NCBI GenBank assembly: GCA_019236035.1
Contig: JAFAJU010000387.1
Coordinates: forward strand, 1-9,025
Direction: 5' to 3'
Source: Verrucomicrobiota bacterium
Lineage (GTDB): Bacteria > Verrucomicrobiota > Verrucomicrobiia > Chthoniobacterales > JAFAMB01
Length of the DNA stretch: 9,025 nt
A program made the translations under genes and the position numbers. Shown here piece by piece: positions 1 to 6,672 of the stretch (positions within the stretch are counted from its first letter, which is position 1; each line of letters opens with the position of its first letter). Under the pieces are notes generated by a model. It made no database searches. It worked only from the letters and a program-made list of their open reading frames with translations, and had not been told where the DNA came from.

Positions 1-1020
1 CAAGAGGAACAGCAACGGCAATTTTTCCGCGCCAATGGGGAGCACTATGCAAACGTTGATGAAACCGTATATTAGCCGGTAGATAACGTCCGGAAGGTTG
101 TGGTTCGCCGCATAGTCATGCCAGGAAAAGCTCGCGGCCCGCTCGCCGAAATCGTGAGCGAGATGGTAAGTGTCCACCCATAAAAAGTTAGTTAGATATC
201 CCGTATATAGCGGATCCCTAAAATAGGATAGCCTTGGGAGCCAGGATGGGACGGTGATAACAACTAGTAGTAGCACCGCGATCAGATAGTTAGGGAGCAG
301 CCGACGCACTTTTCTGAGAAAAGGCGGATGCTCTTTTGCAGATGTTGGCCGCATGAGCATGTCAGCCAGGAACAGTATAGAAAAATAGGCCGCAGCATTA
401 AAGATGGCGCTTGGGCGTGTGAGGTCGGCCAGCCCGAGAGAAGCGGATCCGAGCAATAGCCAGCCAGCCTTCCGTTCTTGCAAGTATCGCAGAAAAGCGA
501 TGATCCCCCATACAAGGAACAGAACATAAAGCGGTTCGGTCAAAAGCCTTTCACCTGCTAATCGCCACATGAACCGGTTGCCGGCCACGCAGAAGGCCGA
601 GATCGCCGCTACGGATGGACTTTGAAAAATGCGAAGGACGCCATAGTAAACCGACCCGATTACGAGTGTCATCGCGACCACATTCACCGCTCCCAAAAAG
701 AAGAGATTCCCGTTTCCAATCTTGGTCGCGACCGCCAAGGCAAACGGGTAAAGTGGCTGGCGGTGAGGCACGTCGCGAATGTAATCCATGGAAAAATTTC
801 CGTTTAGGAAACGTTGTGCGAAGTCCAGGTACTGATGTGAATCCGTCGACACCAATGTCTCTTTCCCCTGCGCAGCGTGGACGTCCATGGCCTGGATGTT
901 CATGACCAGGTATACAGAGGTCGCCACGAAGTAGACTGCCATGAGTAAGCCGATAAAGCGGAACTGACTGAGATCGCTTATCTTTTGGCTTTGAGGTGCA
1001 TTCGTCAGTTTGGACGCCAT
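1..1020 (-). CDS. GT39/ArnT/PMT-like polytopic membrane glycosyltransferase, partial (C-terminus beyond left edge)
   Basis: 340 codons are open from ATG at 1020 to the window edge with no stop, so the C-terminus is missing. A short polar N-terminus is followed by a first membrane helix (about residues 22-42). Next comes a long extracytoplasmic loop with an acidic motif (TDSHQYLDFAQ, D60) and RQPLYPFALA (88-97). Several more hydrophobic helices follow (about 103-128, 163-179, 186-220, 244-260). GERLLTEPLY (156-165) and GLADLTRPSA (196-205) are typical of the GT-C fold family that includes ArnT, PMT and many 'glycosyltransferase family 39' proteins. Such enzymes transfer a sugar from a polyprenyl-phosphate donor to lipid A, protein or glycan on the periplasmic face; substrate cannot be read here. 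The start lies 63 bp after the GT4 stop, in the same frame, with no clear Shine-Dalgarno. It is the last gene visible in the leftward group. The family call is fairly firm; the specific enzyme is unknown. Confidence 0.8.
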   Translation of the reverse strand, partial: MASKLTNAPQSQKISDLSQFRFIGLLMAVYFVATSVYLVMNIQAMDVHAAQGKETLVSTDSHQYLDFAQRFLNGNFSMDYIRDVPHRQPLYPFALAVATKIGNGNLFFLGAVNVVAMTLVIGSVYYGVLRIFQSPSVAAISAFCVAGNRFMWRLAGERLLTEPLYVLFLVWGIIAFLRYLQERKAGWLLLGSASLGLADLTRPSAIFNAAAYFSILFLADMLMRPTSAKEHPPFLRKVRRLLPNYLIAVLLLVVITVPSWLPRLSYFRDPLYTGYLTNFLWVDTYHLAHDFGERAASFSWHDYAANHNLPDVIYRLIYGFINVCIVLPIGAEKLPLLFLL

Positions 1021-1083
1021 ATCAATCGAGTCAACGTAACGGGGATCAAGAACCGAGAACGAGAAACGGGAAACGCGTCTGCC

Positions 1084-2277
1084 TCATTGCACCGGATGCA
1101 ACCGCGGCGACTCAGCCGCACGGCCCATCACCAGGCGGTAGGCGGCCAATACGCGGTCTCGGAAATGGTCCCATGTGAACTGTTCCAGCACCCGTTTACG
1201 TCCGGCCGCACCATACAGACGAACCAGTTCTGGTTGATCGTACAGGAGCTGAATTGCGGATGCCAGAGCGTCAACATCGTTGGGCGGGATGACGAGTCCA
1301 TTCAACCCGTCCACCACCACGTCGCCGGCTTCCCGCGTGGTGATTTGCGCGAGAGCACAGGCCGCAGCTTCGTAGGTTGTTTTCGCGCTCCCTTCGAGAG
1401 AGGAGGGAAAGATGTGAACGCAACCTGCCCGAAAGACATTCTCGACGTCGGACCTGAAACCGAGCACCTTTACACTGGCTGGCAAGTCGACCAGATACGG
1501 CTTGATTTCTTCGTGGGGGTACCCGGCGAGCCAGAGTTCGGCGTTTGGTAGTTTAAGCTTCTTCCACGCCTCAACCAGGATATGCACGCCCTTTCGCTTG
1601 ATCAAAGCGCCGACAAAAACCGCGCGAAAAAGCGGGGGCGGTGGGCCGGGTTGAAAACGGTTTATATCGACTCCTTGCGGCATGCTGTACAGCTTTTCGT
1701 CTGGATATCCTAGTACTCGAAACGAGTCTGCTGCTTTCTCTGACTCTACCAGAAGCAAGTCTGCTAATTCGTACTCCTCCAAGGATTCCTGCCGGCTGAT
1801 TAACAAGCGATTCAGCCAACGTTGGGGAATCGGGGCGTTTTCCATCGCGATCTCATGAGCCATTTTCGCCGGAAGCACCTTCCCTTTCTGCCGATGCCAG
1901 GTTGGTATCTCCAGAATGGACGGAATGCCGAGCGATTTGGCCACTCGCAAGCCGTGTAAGCCCGAGCCGGACCAGACGTGGAAGAGATCAAAGCGGCCCG
2001 TCTTTAGAAATTGCTCGCACACCCGATCGACGGCCCGCTTCTTGGCTGCGTAATAATATTTCCGTTCCAGATTCGATAAGAGCCGGACGGGGTGGAATCG
2101 CAGCGTTTTCATTTTGTGCCGATCAACATCCGGCGCTCGGACCCCATACGATATCGCCTTGCCCAAAAAGGGTTGGATACCCCGAATGGTTTCGTGGGCC
2201 ACAAGGTCCAAACCGATCCCGCCGATTCGCGCCGAGATCGCATAAAGGACGCTTTTTGGTAAACTTTCTTGAGACAT
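1084..2277 (-). CDS. GT4 family (group 1) glycosyltransferase
   Basis: A soluble GT-B fold retaining glycosyltransferase that would transfer a sugar from a nucleotide-sugar in the cytoplasm. The frame is 401 residues if started at GTG 2289, or 397 from ATG 2277. I chose the ATG because AGGTG (2291-2287) sits 9 nt before it, while the GTG lies inside that motif. Using the 401-residue numbering, the N-terminal half is a Rossmann-like acceptor domain with a basic stretch (about 75-90). The C-terminal donor domain begins at FVGALIKRKG (225-234), with LWLAGY (252-257) and VLGFRSDVENVF (275-286). The family E-x7-E motif is present as E299 and E307 in FPSSLEGSAKTTYEA, followed by DGLNGLVIPPNDVDALA. 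Length is normal for GT4. It sits between the GT9 and GT39-like genes on the same strand, consistent with assembly of an LPS core or surface glycan. Donor and acceptor are unknown. Confidence 0.9.
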   Translation of the reverse strand: MSQESLPKSVLYAISARIGGIGLDLVAHETIRGIQPFLGKAISYGVRAPDVDRHKMKTLRFHPVRLLSNLERKYYYAAKKRAVDRVCEQFLKTGRFDLFHVWSGSGLHGLRVAKSLGIPSILEIPTWHRQKGKVLPAKMAHEIAMENAPIPQRWLNRLLISRQESLEEYELADLLLVESEKAADSFRVLGYPDEKLYSMPQGVDINRFQPGPPPPLFRAVFVGALIKRKGVHILVEAWKKLKLPNAELWLAGYPHEEIKPYLVDLPASVKVLGFRSDVENVFRAGCVHIFPSSLEGSAKTTYEAAACALAQITTREAGDVVVDGLNGLVIPPNDVDALASAIQLLYDQPELVRLYGAAGRKRVLEQFTWDHFRDRVLAAYRLVMGRAAESPRLHPVQ

Positions 2278-2370
2278 TGAAAAACGCACCTATCGAAAAC
2301 TATAAGCTCTTAGTAGGCAAATGGAAGTTTGCTCACTGGGTAGCTCGTCCTCGTAACGTTGTCACACCCC

Positions 2371-2403
2371 GCGGCTCGGGCGGAGCCTCGCCCTACCGCC
2401 CTA
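2371..2403. repeat. GC-rich REP-like palindromic element between the GT9 and GT4 genes
   Basis: Several mutually exclusive hairpins overlap here. GGCTC (2373-2377) pairs with GAGCC (2383-2387). GGGCG (2378-2382) pairs with CGCCC (2389-2393). GGGCGG (2378-2383) pairs with CCGCCC (2396-2401). The edge of the element reaches the TAG stop of the GT9 gene (2403-2401). In the leftward transcript this could fold into a stem and damp read-through or protect the upstream message. No U-run follows, so it is not a canonical intrinsic terminator. I recall similar GGGCGAGGCTC-containing repeats in Verrucomicrobia, unverified here. Confidence 0.5.
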
Positions 2404-3558
2404 ACCCGCGCAATGCCGGATATTCGCGCTAAGCTCTAACTCGACCCGCTCGATCACGGCGGCTGCGCTCACCTGAGTCATACATGCGTGACCATGCGGG
2501 CATTGTGACAGGCGCCGGAAATTGCATGGCGAACAAGCCAAGTCTGCGCGCACGACTGCTTGTAGGCGACGATACGGACCGGTCTGAACAGGATTCGTCG
2601 GGCCGAACACGCTCACTACCGGACGGTCGAGGGCAATGGCGAGATGCATCGCACCAGAATCGTTCGTCACGCAAACGGCTGCACGCTTCACGATGGCGGC
2701 CAATTCAGCCGGAGTGGTCCGCCCGGAATAATCGATCGCGCCATCGCAGAGCCTGGCGATCTGCTCGCAGCGATGTCGATCGTGTTTCCTACCCAAGATT
2801 AATACGCCGAACCCCTGAGTTTTAAGCCATCGCGCGACTTCCGCAAATCGCTCAGGCTGCCAGTGCTTCGTCTCCCATGTCGTTCCTGGAACCAGTGCTA
2901 CGAATCGGTGTAACGCATTGTGTTCGAGGAACCGTTGGGTAGCCGTCTCGATCTCGGCGGACAAATAAATACGAGAATCGATAGGGGAGTCGTCCAAGCC
3001 GAGTATCGGCGTTAGCCACAGGTAGCGGTCTATAGCGTGGACGTCAAGCGTGGGAATAGGGATGTGATGTGAGTAAGCAACCCAGGATCCTTCGCGCGCG
3101 CCTGTCCATCCGTGTCTGGGAACATTGCGCAACACGTGATGTTCTGTCGTCGATCGCGCCCGGGGCCGGCGGACCGGCCGGCCAAAGCCAATCCGCACCG
3201 GCGCACCGGTTGCTAGCGTCATGAGCGCCGAGCGCATTTGACCGTGCAAATCAATAACCAGGTCATAGCTGGCTTCCCGCAGTTGCCCGAGCAATCGTAT
3301 CGGTTCCGTTGTCGCGGTCCAATTCCGGCCAAGTCGCGCAAACTTCTGGCGGTTAAACAACACGACGCCTGATAAGTCAGGGTGATCACGCACCAAGCCG
3401 GCATTCTCGGGCGTTATGAGCCAGTCGATCCGGGCAGAGGGAAAACGGGCGCGCAATTTCGGCAATACAGGGATCGTGTGCACGACGTCGCCCAGCGCGG
3501 ACGGCTTGATCAGCAGGATGCGGGAGAAGTTTTGGGAACTAAGCGATTCAGTTTTCAA
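2401..3558 (-). CDS. GT9 family glycosyltransferase, lipopolysaccharide heptosyltransferase-like (WaaC/WaaF type)
   Basis: 385 residues, in the usual range for ADP-heptose:LPS heptosyltransferases, which add heptose to the LPS inner core on the cytoplasmic face. The N-terminal motif LLIKPSALGDVVHTIPVL (15-32) matches the WaaC/WaaF start; D24 aligns with the proposed catalytic base (Asp13 of E. coli WaaC). VIDLHGQMRSA (101-111) follows. The C-terminal donor domain has PGTTWETKHWQPERFAE (224-240), with K231 like the conserved KHW lysine, and VTNDSGAMHLAIALDRPVVS (297-316), then FGPTNPVQTGPY. The cysteine motif near the end (C342, C345, C353, C359, with PHGHACM) is common in GT9. The start is TTG at 3558: an in-frame TAA lies seven codons upstream and no ATG or GTG occurs between it and the N-terminal motif. 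No good ribosome site is visible. The donor could be heptose or another sugar; GT9 members vary. Confidence 0.9.
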   Translation of the reverse strand: MKTESLSSQNFSRILLIKPSALGDVVHTIPVLPKLRARFPSARIDWLITPENAGLVRDHPDLSGVVLFNRQKFARLGRNWTATTEPIRLLGQLREASYDLVIDLHGQMRSALMTLATGAPVRIGFGRPVRRPRARSTTEHHVLRNVPRHGWTGAREGSWVAYSHHIPIPTLDVHAIDRYLWLTPILGLDDSPIDSRIYLSAEIETATQRFLEHNALHRFVALVPGTTWETKHWQPERFAEVARWLKTQGFGVLILGRKHDRHRCEQIARLCDGAIDYSGRTTPAELAAIVKRAAVCVTNDSGAMHLAIALDRPVVSVFGPTNPVQTGPYRRLQAVVRADLACSPCNFRRLSQCPHGHACMTQVSAAAVIERVELELSANIRHCAG

Positions 3559-3597
3559 ACAGGCACAGGTCGGATTTTACAACGAAGGAGCTACACC

Positions 3598-4233
3598 TTA
3601 TCCGCCACGAGTCAAAAACCGCACAAAAGTTTTTTTTATCATTGCGGAGAAACGATGCCGGCTCTGCTCACGTCGTACCACCTGCTCATCGGTGACCCAA
3701 TTGAGCTGAATGACTCGCCTTTCACCGGCAAAGGGCTTGTGTCCATGCCAAGAGTTATCGCTTCGTTTGAACACGAGCAGGCTTCCCGCTATCGGTGGCA
3801 GTTCAGCCACGAGGTCGTCAAGATTGTTCTCCGATCGGAGCAATCGCAACCGCCCACCCTCGCTTTCCCATTTGGAGTTGAGGTAAATCAGCACCGTTAT
3901 GATTTTTGTCTTTGAGTCGGTGTGGACTTTTCCATCCTTCTCCGAGCAGCGGCCGCGCACAGTAATCATGCTGGGCCGGCCTGTCAGGTCGATCGAGAAT
4001 TTGCGCTCGACCGCGGCACGGAACTCGCGACCATTGAGATCGTCAATCAATTCCTTGAACTTTGGTCCGAATGTCACTTCGCTAAGCGGGAAACTGCCGG
4101 CTCTGTTTATCTTCGGGTAATCGTCATTGATCGGTTCGCGAGCCTGCGCCTTCACAAACTCAGGTACAATGAGATACTCGAATGGCTCTCGCACCAGCGG
4201 CGCCTGTTCGAACCGTTCGAGATCCAGTGTCAT
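3598..4233 (-). CDS. 2-oxoglutarate/Fe(II)-dependent oxygenase (prolyl-4-hydroxylase-like superfamily)
   Basis: A 211-residue cytoplasmic protein with the double-stranded beta-helix metal site. The HxD pair is H104 and D106 (KVHTDSKTKIITVLIYLN), and the distal histidine is most likely H163 in NSWHGHKPFAGERRVIQLNW, with R172 or R173 positioned to bind the 2-oxoglutarate carboxylate. GGRLRLL and AGSLLVFKRSDNSWHG match the 2OG-FeII_Oxy_3 type (Pfam PF13640). Such enzymes use oxygen and 2-oxoglutarate to hydroxylate a substrate; homologues occur in polysaccharide gene clusters, but the target cannot be inferred. ATG at 4233 was chosen as the first in-frame start before the conserved region; a purine-rich AAGGA is 13 nt upstream, rather far. 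It leads the leftward group, 39 bp ahead of the GT9 gene. The last codons contain an A8 run (3637-3630). The family call is firm and the substrate unknown. Confidence 0.88.
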   Translation of the reverse strand: MTLDLERFEQAPLVREPFEYLIVPEFVKAQAREPINDDYPKINRAGSFPLSEVTFGPKFKELIDDLNGREFRAAVERKFSIDLTGRPSMITVRGRCSEKDGKVHTDSKTKIITVLIYLNSKWESEGGRLRLLRSENNLDDLVAELPPIAGSLLVFKRSDNSWHGHKPFAGERRVIQLNWVTDEQVVRREQSRHRFSAMIKKTFVRFLTRGG

Positions 4234-4321
4234 AAAGCGACCGGTTTCCTTGTTTCGGTCGAATTTCGGAGTACATGACCAGCGTTGGCCGGTTCACGCT
4301 GAAATTCCCGTTTGATCAATG

Positions 4322-4350
4322 ACTTTATGTGCGAATTCTCGAAATGGAAA
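4322..4350 (-). promoter_or_regulatory. Weak candidate sigma-70 promoter for the leftward group
   Basis: Read on the minus strand, TTTCCA (4350-4345) and TAAAGT (4327-4322) are separated by 17 bp, each matching 4 of 6 consensus bases. They lie about 90 bp upstream of the oxygenase start inside the divergent intergenic region. AT content is locally higher than around it. This is only a consensus match by eye. Confidence 0.2.
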
Positions 4351-4374
4351 AACCAATCTTTGTTTTTCGCGGGA

Positions 4375-4411
4375 GGGCGCTCGGGACGCGCTGTCGCACG
4401 GGAGCGCGCCC
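4375..4411. repeat. GC-rich imperfect palindrome in the divergent intergenic region
   Basis: GGGCGC (4375-4380) can pair with GCGCCC (4406-4411). An alternative register pairs GCGCTC (4377-4382) with GAGCGC (4402-4407). A small inner stem GCG/CGC (4388-4390, 4395-4397) with loop CTGT is also possible. It lies about 60 bp upstream of opgG and 140 bp upstream of the oxygenase start. It could be a REP-like element, an operator or a structured 5' leader; the sequence does not decide. Confidence 0.4.
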
Positions 4412-4472
4412 CTAGCCGAAAGAATTTGCGGGTTGACTTGACGAAGACCGTGTTGCGATCGTCGCTGGGCGT

Positions 4473-6011
4473 ATGAAAATTTTCACGGTGCTTCTCGTGG
4501 TGTGTTTAGGGACCACAGCGGTGGCACAAGAAGAGAGTGTGTTTGCCTATCGTGACGTGGTGCAAATTGCCGAGGCGCTTTCCAAGCAGCCTTTTGCGCC
4601 GCAAAACCAGGAGCTTTCGCCTGATCTTCAGAACCTGGACTATGACCTTTATCGCAGGATCCGCTTCCTTCCGGAACGCTCTGTCTGGCGAAACTTGCCC
4701 TATCGCCTCGGCTTTTTCCATCCTGGGTATTACTTCAAGCGGCGGGTGATCTTTCGGGGGATCGAAAAAGACCGGCTTCGCGACATCCCGTTTTCTCCGG
4801 ATTACTTCTACTACGATAACCCGCTCAACTTCAGCGGGCATGAGAGTTTTGTTGGCTTCAAGGCTTTCGTTCCATCGAGTCAACCGGGCATTCAGGATGA
4901 GTTTATGTCGTTTCTGGGAGCGAGCTATTTTCGTGCGATCGCCAAAGGCCTGCACTGGGGACTCTCCTGCCGAGGGCTCGCCGTCAACACAGGTATCAGC
5001 GGCCCAGAAGAATTTCCCGATTTTCGCGAGTTTTGGATGCAAAAACCGAATCCTACGGATGAATTTCTGAAGTTCTATGCGCTCCTCGACAGTGAAAGCG
5101 TAACCGGAGGGTATGAGTTCGTTGTCCGATACGGTGTGATTACCACAATGGACATCAAGGCGACCCTCTTTGTCCGGAAAAAACCGGAGGTACTTGTCCT
5201 GGCGCCGCTGACCAGCATGTTCTATTTCGGTGGCAATACGGTGAATAAACCGACGCTCAAACCCGACTATCAACCTACGGGCAAAACCGAATTCACAATG
5301 AACAAGACGGACTTTCACCGGCGCGAATTTCGCCCGCAAGTGCATGACTCTGATGGGCTTTTACTTGACACGAGCTCGGGCGAAAAGCTGTGGGCGCCAT
5401 TGAGCAACCCGAGATCAATGCGTGTCCGCCGGTTTTCAAACGTATTGTCCTATTCTTTGATTCAACGGGATAGGAATTTGAGTGACTACCTGGATCGGGA
5501 GGCTGAATACCATATGCGGCCGAGTGTCACGGTGATTCCGAAAAGCGACTTCGGGCCGGGGTTTGTCCGGCTTCTAGAGCTTCCAAGCAGCGACGAATAC
5601 TCGGATAACATCGTAGCCGGTTGGGAACCTGAAAACCCGCCGGCTCCAGGTACCAGTTTCGAATTTGCTTACCAACTGAAATGGAGAGGGGACGAACCGG
5701 ACACCACTCAATTTCGAGTGCTTTCGACGACCGTACGTCCCAGTCCAGGTTCCAACGAAACGCGTTTCGCGATCGAATATGGAAAACCAGACAGCGGCGA
5801 GACTATTCCGGTGGCCGAACTGCGGCCGTACATCCTGGTGGGACAAGGTGCCCAGGTAAAAGACGTTCAATTCACTCCGACGGACAGAGGTTGGCTGGTT
5901 GGTTTCACTATTTTCAATCCCAATTCTTCCCAGCCATTGGATATCAGCTGTGTTATACTACGCCGCGATACATTCTACTCTGAGAAATGGCAATATCTCC
6001 TGAATACTTAG
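4473..6011 (+). CDS. opgG: Periplasmic glucan biosynthesis protein OpgG (MdoG)
   Basis: Periplasmic partner of OpgH in making osmoregulated periplasmic glucans. The OpgG/OpgD family (GH186) includes endo-beta-1,2-glucanase activity. 512 residues, against about 511 in E. coli. A signal peptide is clear: MKIF, a hydrophobic core, then TTAVA before Q19 (AxA-type cleavage). The family signature is continuous: YDLYRRIRF (57-65), FFHPGY (81-86), GFKAF (128-132), FLGASYFRA (147-155), GLSCRGLAV (163-171), EEFPDFREFW (179-188), APLTSMF (244-250), RPQVHDSDGLL (287-297), LWAPLSNPR (306-314), Y-x-MRPSV (346-351) and DNIVAGW (378-384). The second, immunoglobulin-like domain follows from about residue 395. 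ATG 4473 is fixed by the signal peptide; the ribosome site is weak (GGG close to the start). It is first in the rightward operon, its last 25 bp overlapping the next gene. Identification is strong; the exact reaction in this organism is inferred. Confidence 0.95.
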   Translation: MKIFTVLLVVCLGTTAVAQEESVFAYRDVVQIAEALSKQPFAPQNQELSPDLQNLDYDLYRRIRFLPERSVWRNLPYRLGFFHPGYYFKRRVIFRGIEKDRLRDIPFSPDYFYYDNPLNFSGHESFVGFKAFVPSSQPGIQDEFMSFLGASYFRAIAKGLHWGLSCRGLAVNTGISGPEEFPDFREFWMQKPNPTDEFLKFYALLDSESVTGGYEFVVRYGVITTMDIKATLFVRKKPEVLVLAPLTSMFYFGGNTVNKPTLKPDYQPTGKTEFTMNKTDFHRREFRPQVHDSDGLLLDTSSGEKLWAPLSNPRSMRVRRFSNVLSYSLIQRDRNLSDYLDREAEYHMRPSVTVIPKSDFGPGFVRLLELPSSDEYSDNIVAGWEPENPPAPGTSFEFAYQLKWRGDEPDTTQFRVLSTTVRPSPGSNETRFAIEYGKPDSGETIPVAELRPYILVGQGAQVKDVQFTPTDRGWLVGFTIFNPNSSQPLDISCVILRRDTFYSEKWQYLLNT

Positions 6012-6568
6012 GACCGCTGCGGGTTGGAATCAGGTCTTCGCCCGAGTGGACGGAGGCGTGGGACCGCATCAATGACTACCTGGATGCTTTGAAAGCGCCG
6101 GACAGCGTTGATCGGGACCTCATTCTGCTTTCGAGTTTCGAACGGGCGATTGCGCGTAAACGGCGGGAACCGTTTACGCCGGCTACCGAACTTGCTTTCG
6201 AAGAGACCCAGAAAGCGCTGGATCACGCTCTGAGACACTTGGTCGATCAAAGTGTCCCGGAAGATCGCCGCTTGGTCGAGCAGCGGGTAAGGCTGTATCT
6301 GACCGAGAATGTCGACGGGAGTCTGCTGGGTCGCACCGAGGAATTGTCAGAAGAAGTTCTTCAAGCCTTGCGCGAGGTCAAGCTCCAGGCGGCGCCGAAC
6401 CTGCAAGTTGCGAGCATCACACCTCGCCCGCTGGAATTGTCGTCGCCCGGGAAAGGTGTGGTCAATCTGGCGCGGTGGCTTTCTCCAATCGGCGCAAATT
6501 CCATCATAGGCTGGGTGATCGGGCTGGCTATTCTTGGGCTGCTTGTTTTAGCGAGCCTTTACAGATAG
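5987..6568 (+). CDS. Tail-anchored membrane protein of unknown family, between opgG and opgH
   Basis: 193 residues I do not recognise. The N-terminal about 165 residues are soluble, charged and predicted mostly helical by eye: WTEAWDRINDYLDAL (21-35), then ILLSSFERAIARKRR and FEETQKALDHALRHLVDQ (71-88), then EELSEEVLQALREVKLQ. A Pro/Ser/Gly linker follows (145-157), then a single hydrophobic helix at the very end (about 171-191, NSIIGWVIGLAILGLLVLAS) with only a few residues after it. With no signal peptide, a cytoplasmic head held by a C-terminal anchor is most likely. ATG 5987 lies inside opgG, overlapping by 25 bp, so translational coupling to OpgG is likely; no other in-frame start is close. 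Placement inside the operon suggests a role with OpgH, perhaps regulation or complex assembly. That is inference only. Confidence 0.82.
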   Translation: MAISPEYLGPLRVGIRSSPEWTEAWDRINDYLDALKAPDSVDRDLILLSSFERAIARKRREPFTPATELAFEETQKALDHALRHLVDQSVPEDRRLVEQRVRLYLTENVDGSLLGRTEELSEEVLQALREVKLQAAPNLQVASITPRPLELSSPGKGVVNLARWLSPIGANSIIGWVIGLAILGLLVLASLYR

Positions 6569-6606
6569 CGATTTTTCGACAACCGTTCACTGCGGGTCGT
6601 GCGAAC

Positions 6607-6613
6607 AGGGGGG
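6607..6613 (+). promoter_or_regulatory. Purine-rich ribosome binding site for the opgH leader ORF
   Basis: AGGGGGG lies 8 nt before ATG 6622. It is the most convincing ribosome site in the 100-bp gap before opgH. The opgH start itself has only a poor site (TGGA, 3 nt away), which favours translation entering through the leader ORF. Confidence 0.45.
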
Positions 6614-6621
6614 CGGCGATA

Positions 6622-6672
6622 ATGTTAAATATGACCTCAGAGGCAACGGTGGATTTTTTGTCTGGATTATGA
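6622..6672 (+). CDS. Candidate 16-residue leader peptide coupled to opgH
   Basis: A small frame, MLNMTSEATVDFLSGL, starts at ATG 6622 with a purine-rich site ahead of it and ends at TGA 6670-6672. The stop overlaps the ATG of opgH in an ATGA arrangement, the classic geometry for re-initiation coupling. A second ATG at 6631 could also serve. The peptide has no recognised domain and no run of a single amino acid that would suggest attenuation. It may simply deliver ribosomes to opgH. Short frames with a plausible ribosome site also arise by chance, so confidence is moderate. Confidence 0.4.
   Translation: MLNMTSEATVDFLSGL

Noticed and set aside
985..1551. Long plus-strand frame of 188 codons
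   Set aside because: It lies antisense to the well-supported GT4 gene and the start of the membrane glycosyltransferase, and its translation shows no domain-like pattern.
2299..2304. TATAGT on the minus strand as a -10 for an internal promoter of the GT4 gene
   Set aside because: No reasonable -35 at the right distance, and the implied transcript start would fall right at the AGGTG ribosome site.
1902..2432. Plus-strand frame of 176 codons
   Set aside because: Antisense shadow of the GT4 gene extended across the palindromic gap; composition Arg/Pro/Ser-rich as expected for a shadow frame.
4433..4460. TTGACT (4433-4438) or TTGACG (4438-4443) as the -35 box of an opgG promoter
   Set aside because: Good -35 look-alikes, but at 16-18 bp spacing there is no acceptable -10 (the sequence there is GC-rich). 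Without a -10 I would not annotate it.
4506..5345. Minus-strand frame of 279 codons inside opgG
   Set aside because: It is the complement of a highly conserved gene, with no recognisable motif and no ribosome site.
6475..6672. 65-codon frame containing the leader peptide
   Set aside because: The upstream part overlaps the 193-aa gene in another frame and has no ribosome site; only the short version from 6622 is plausible.
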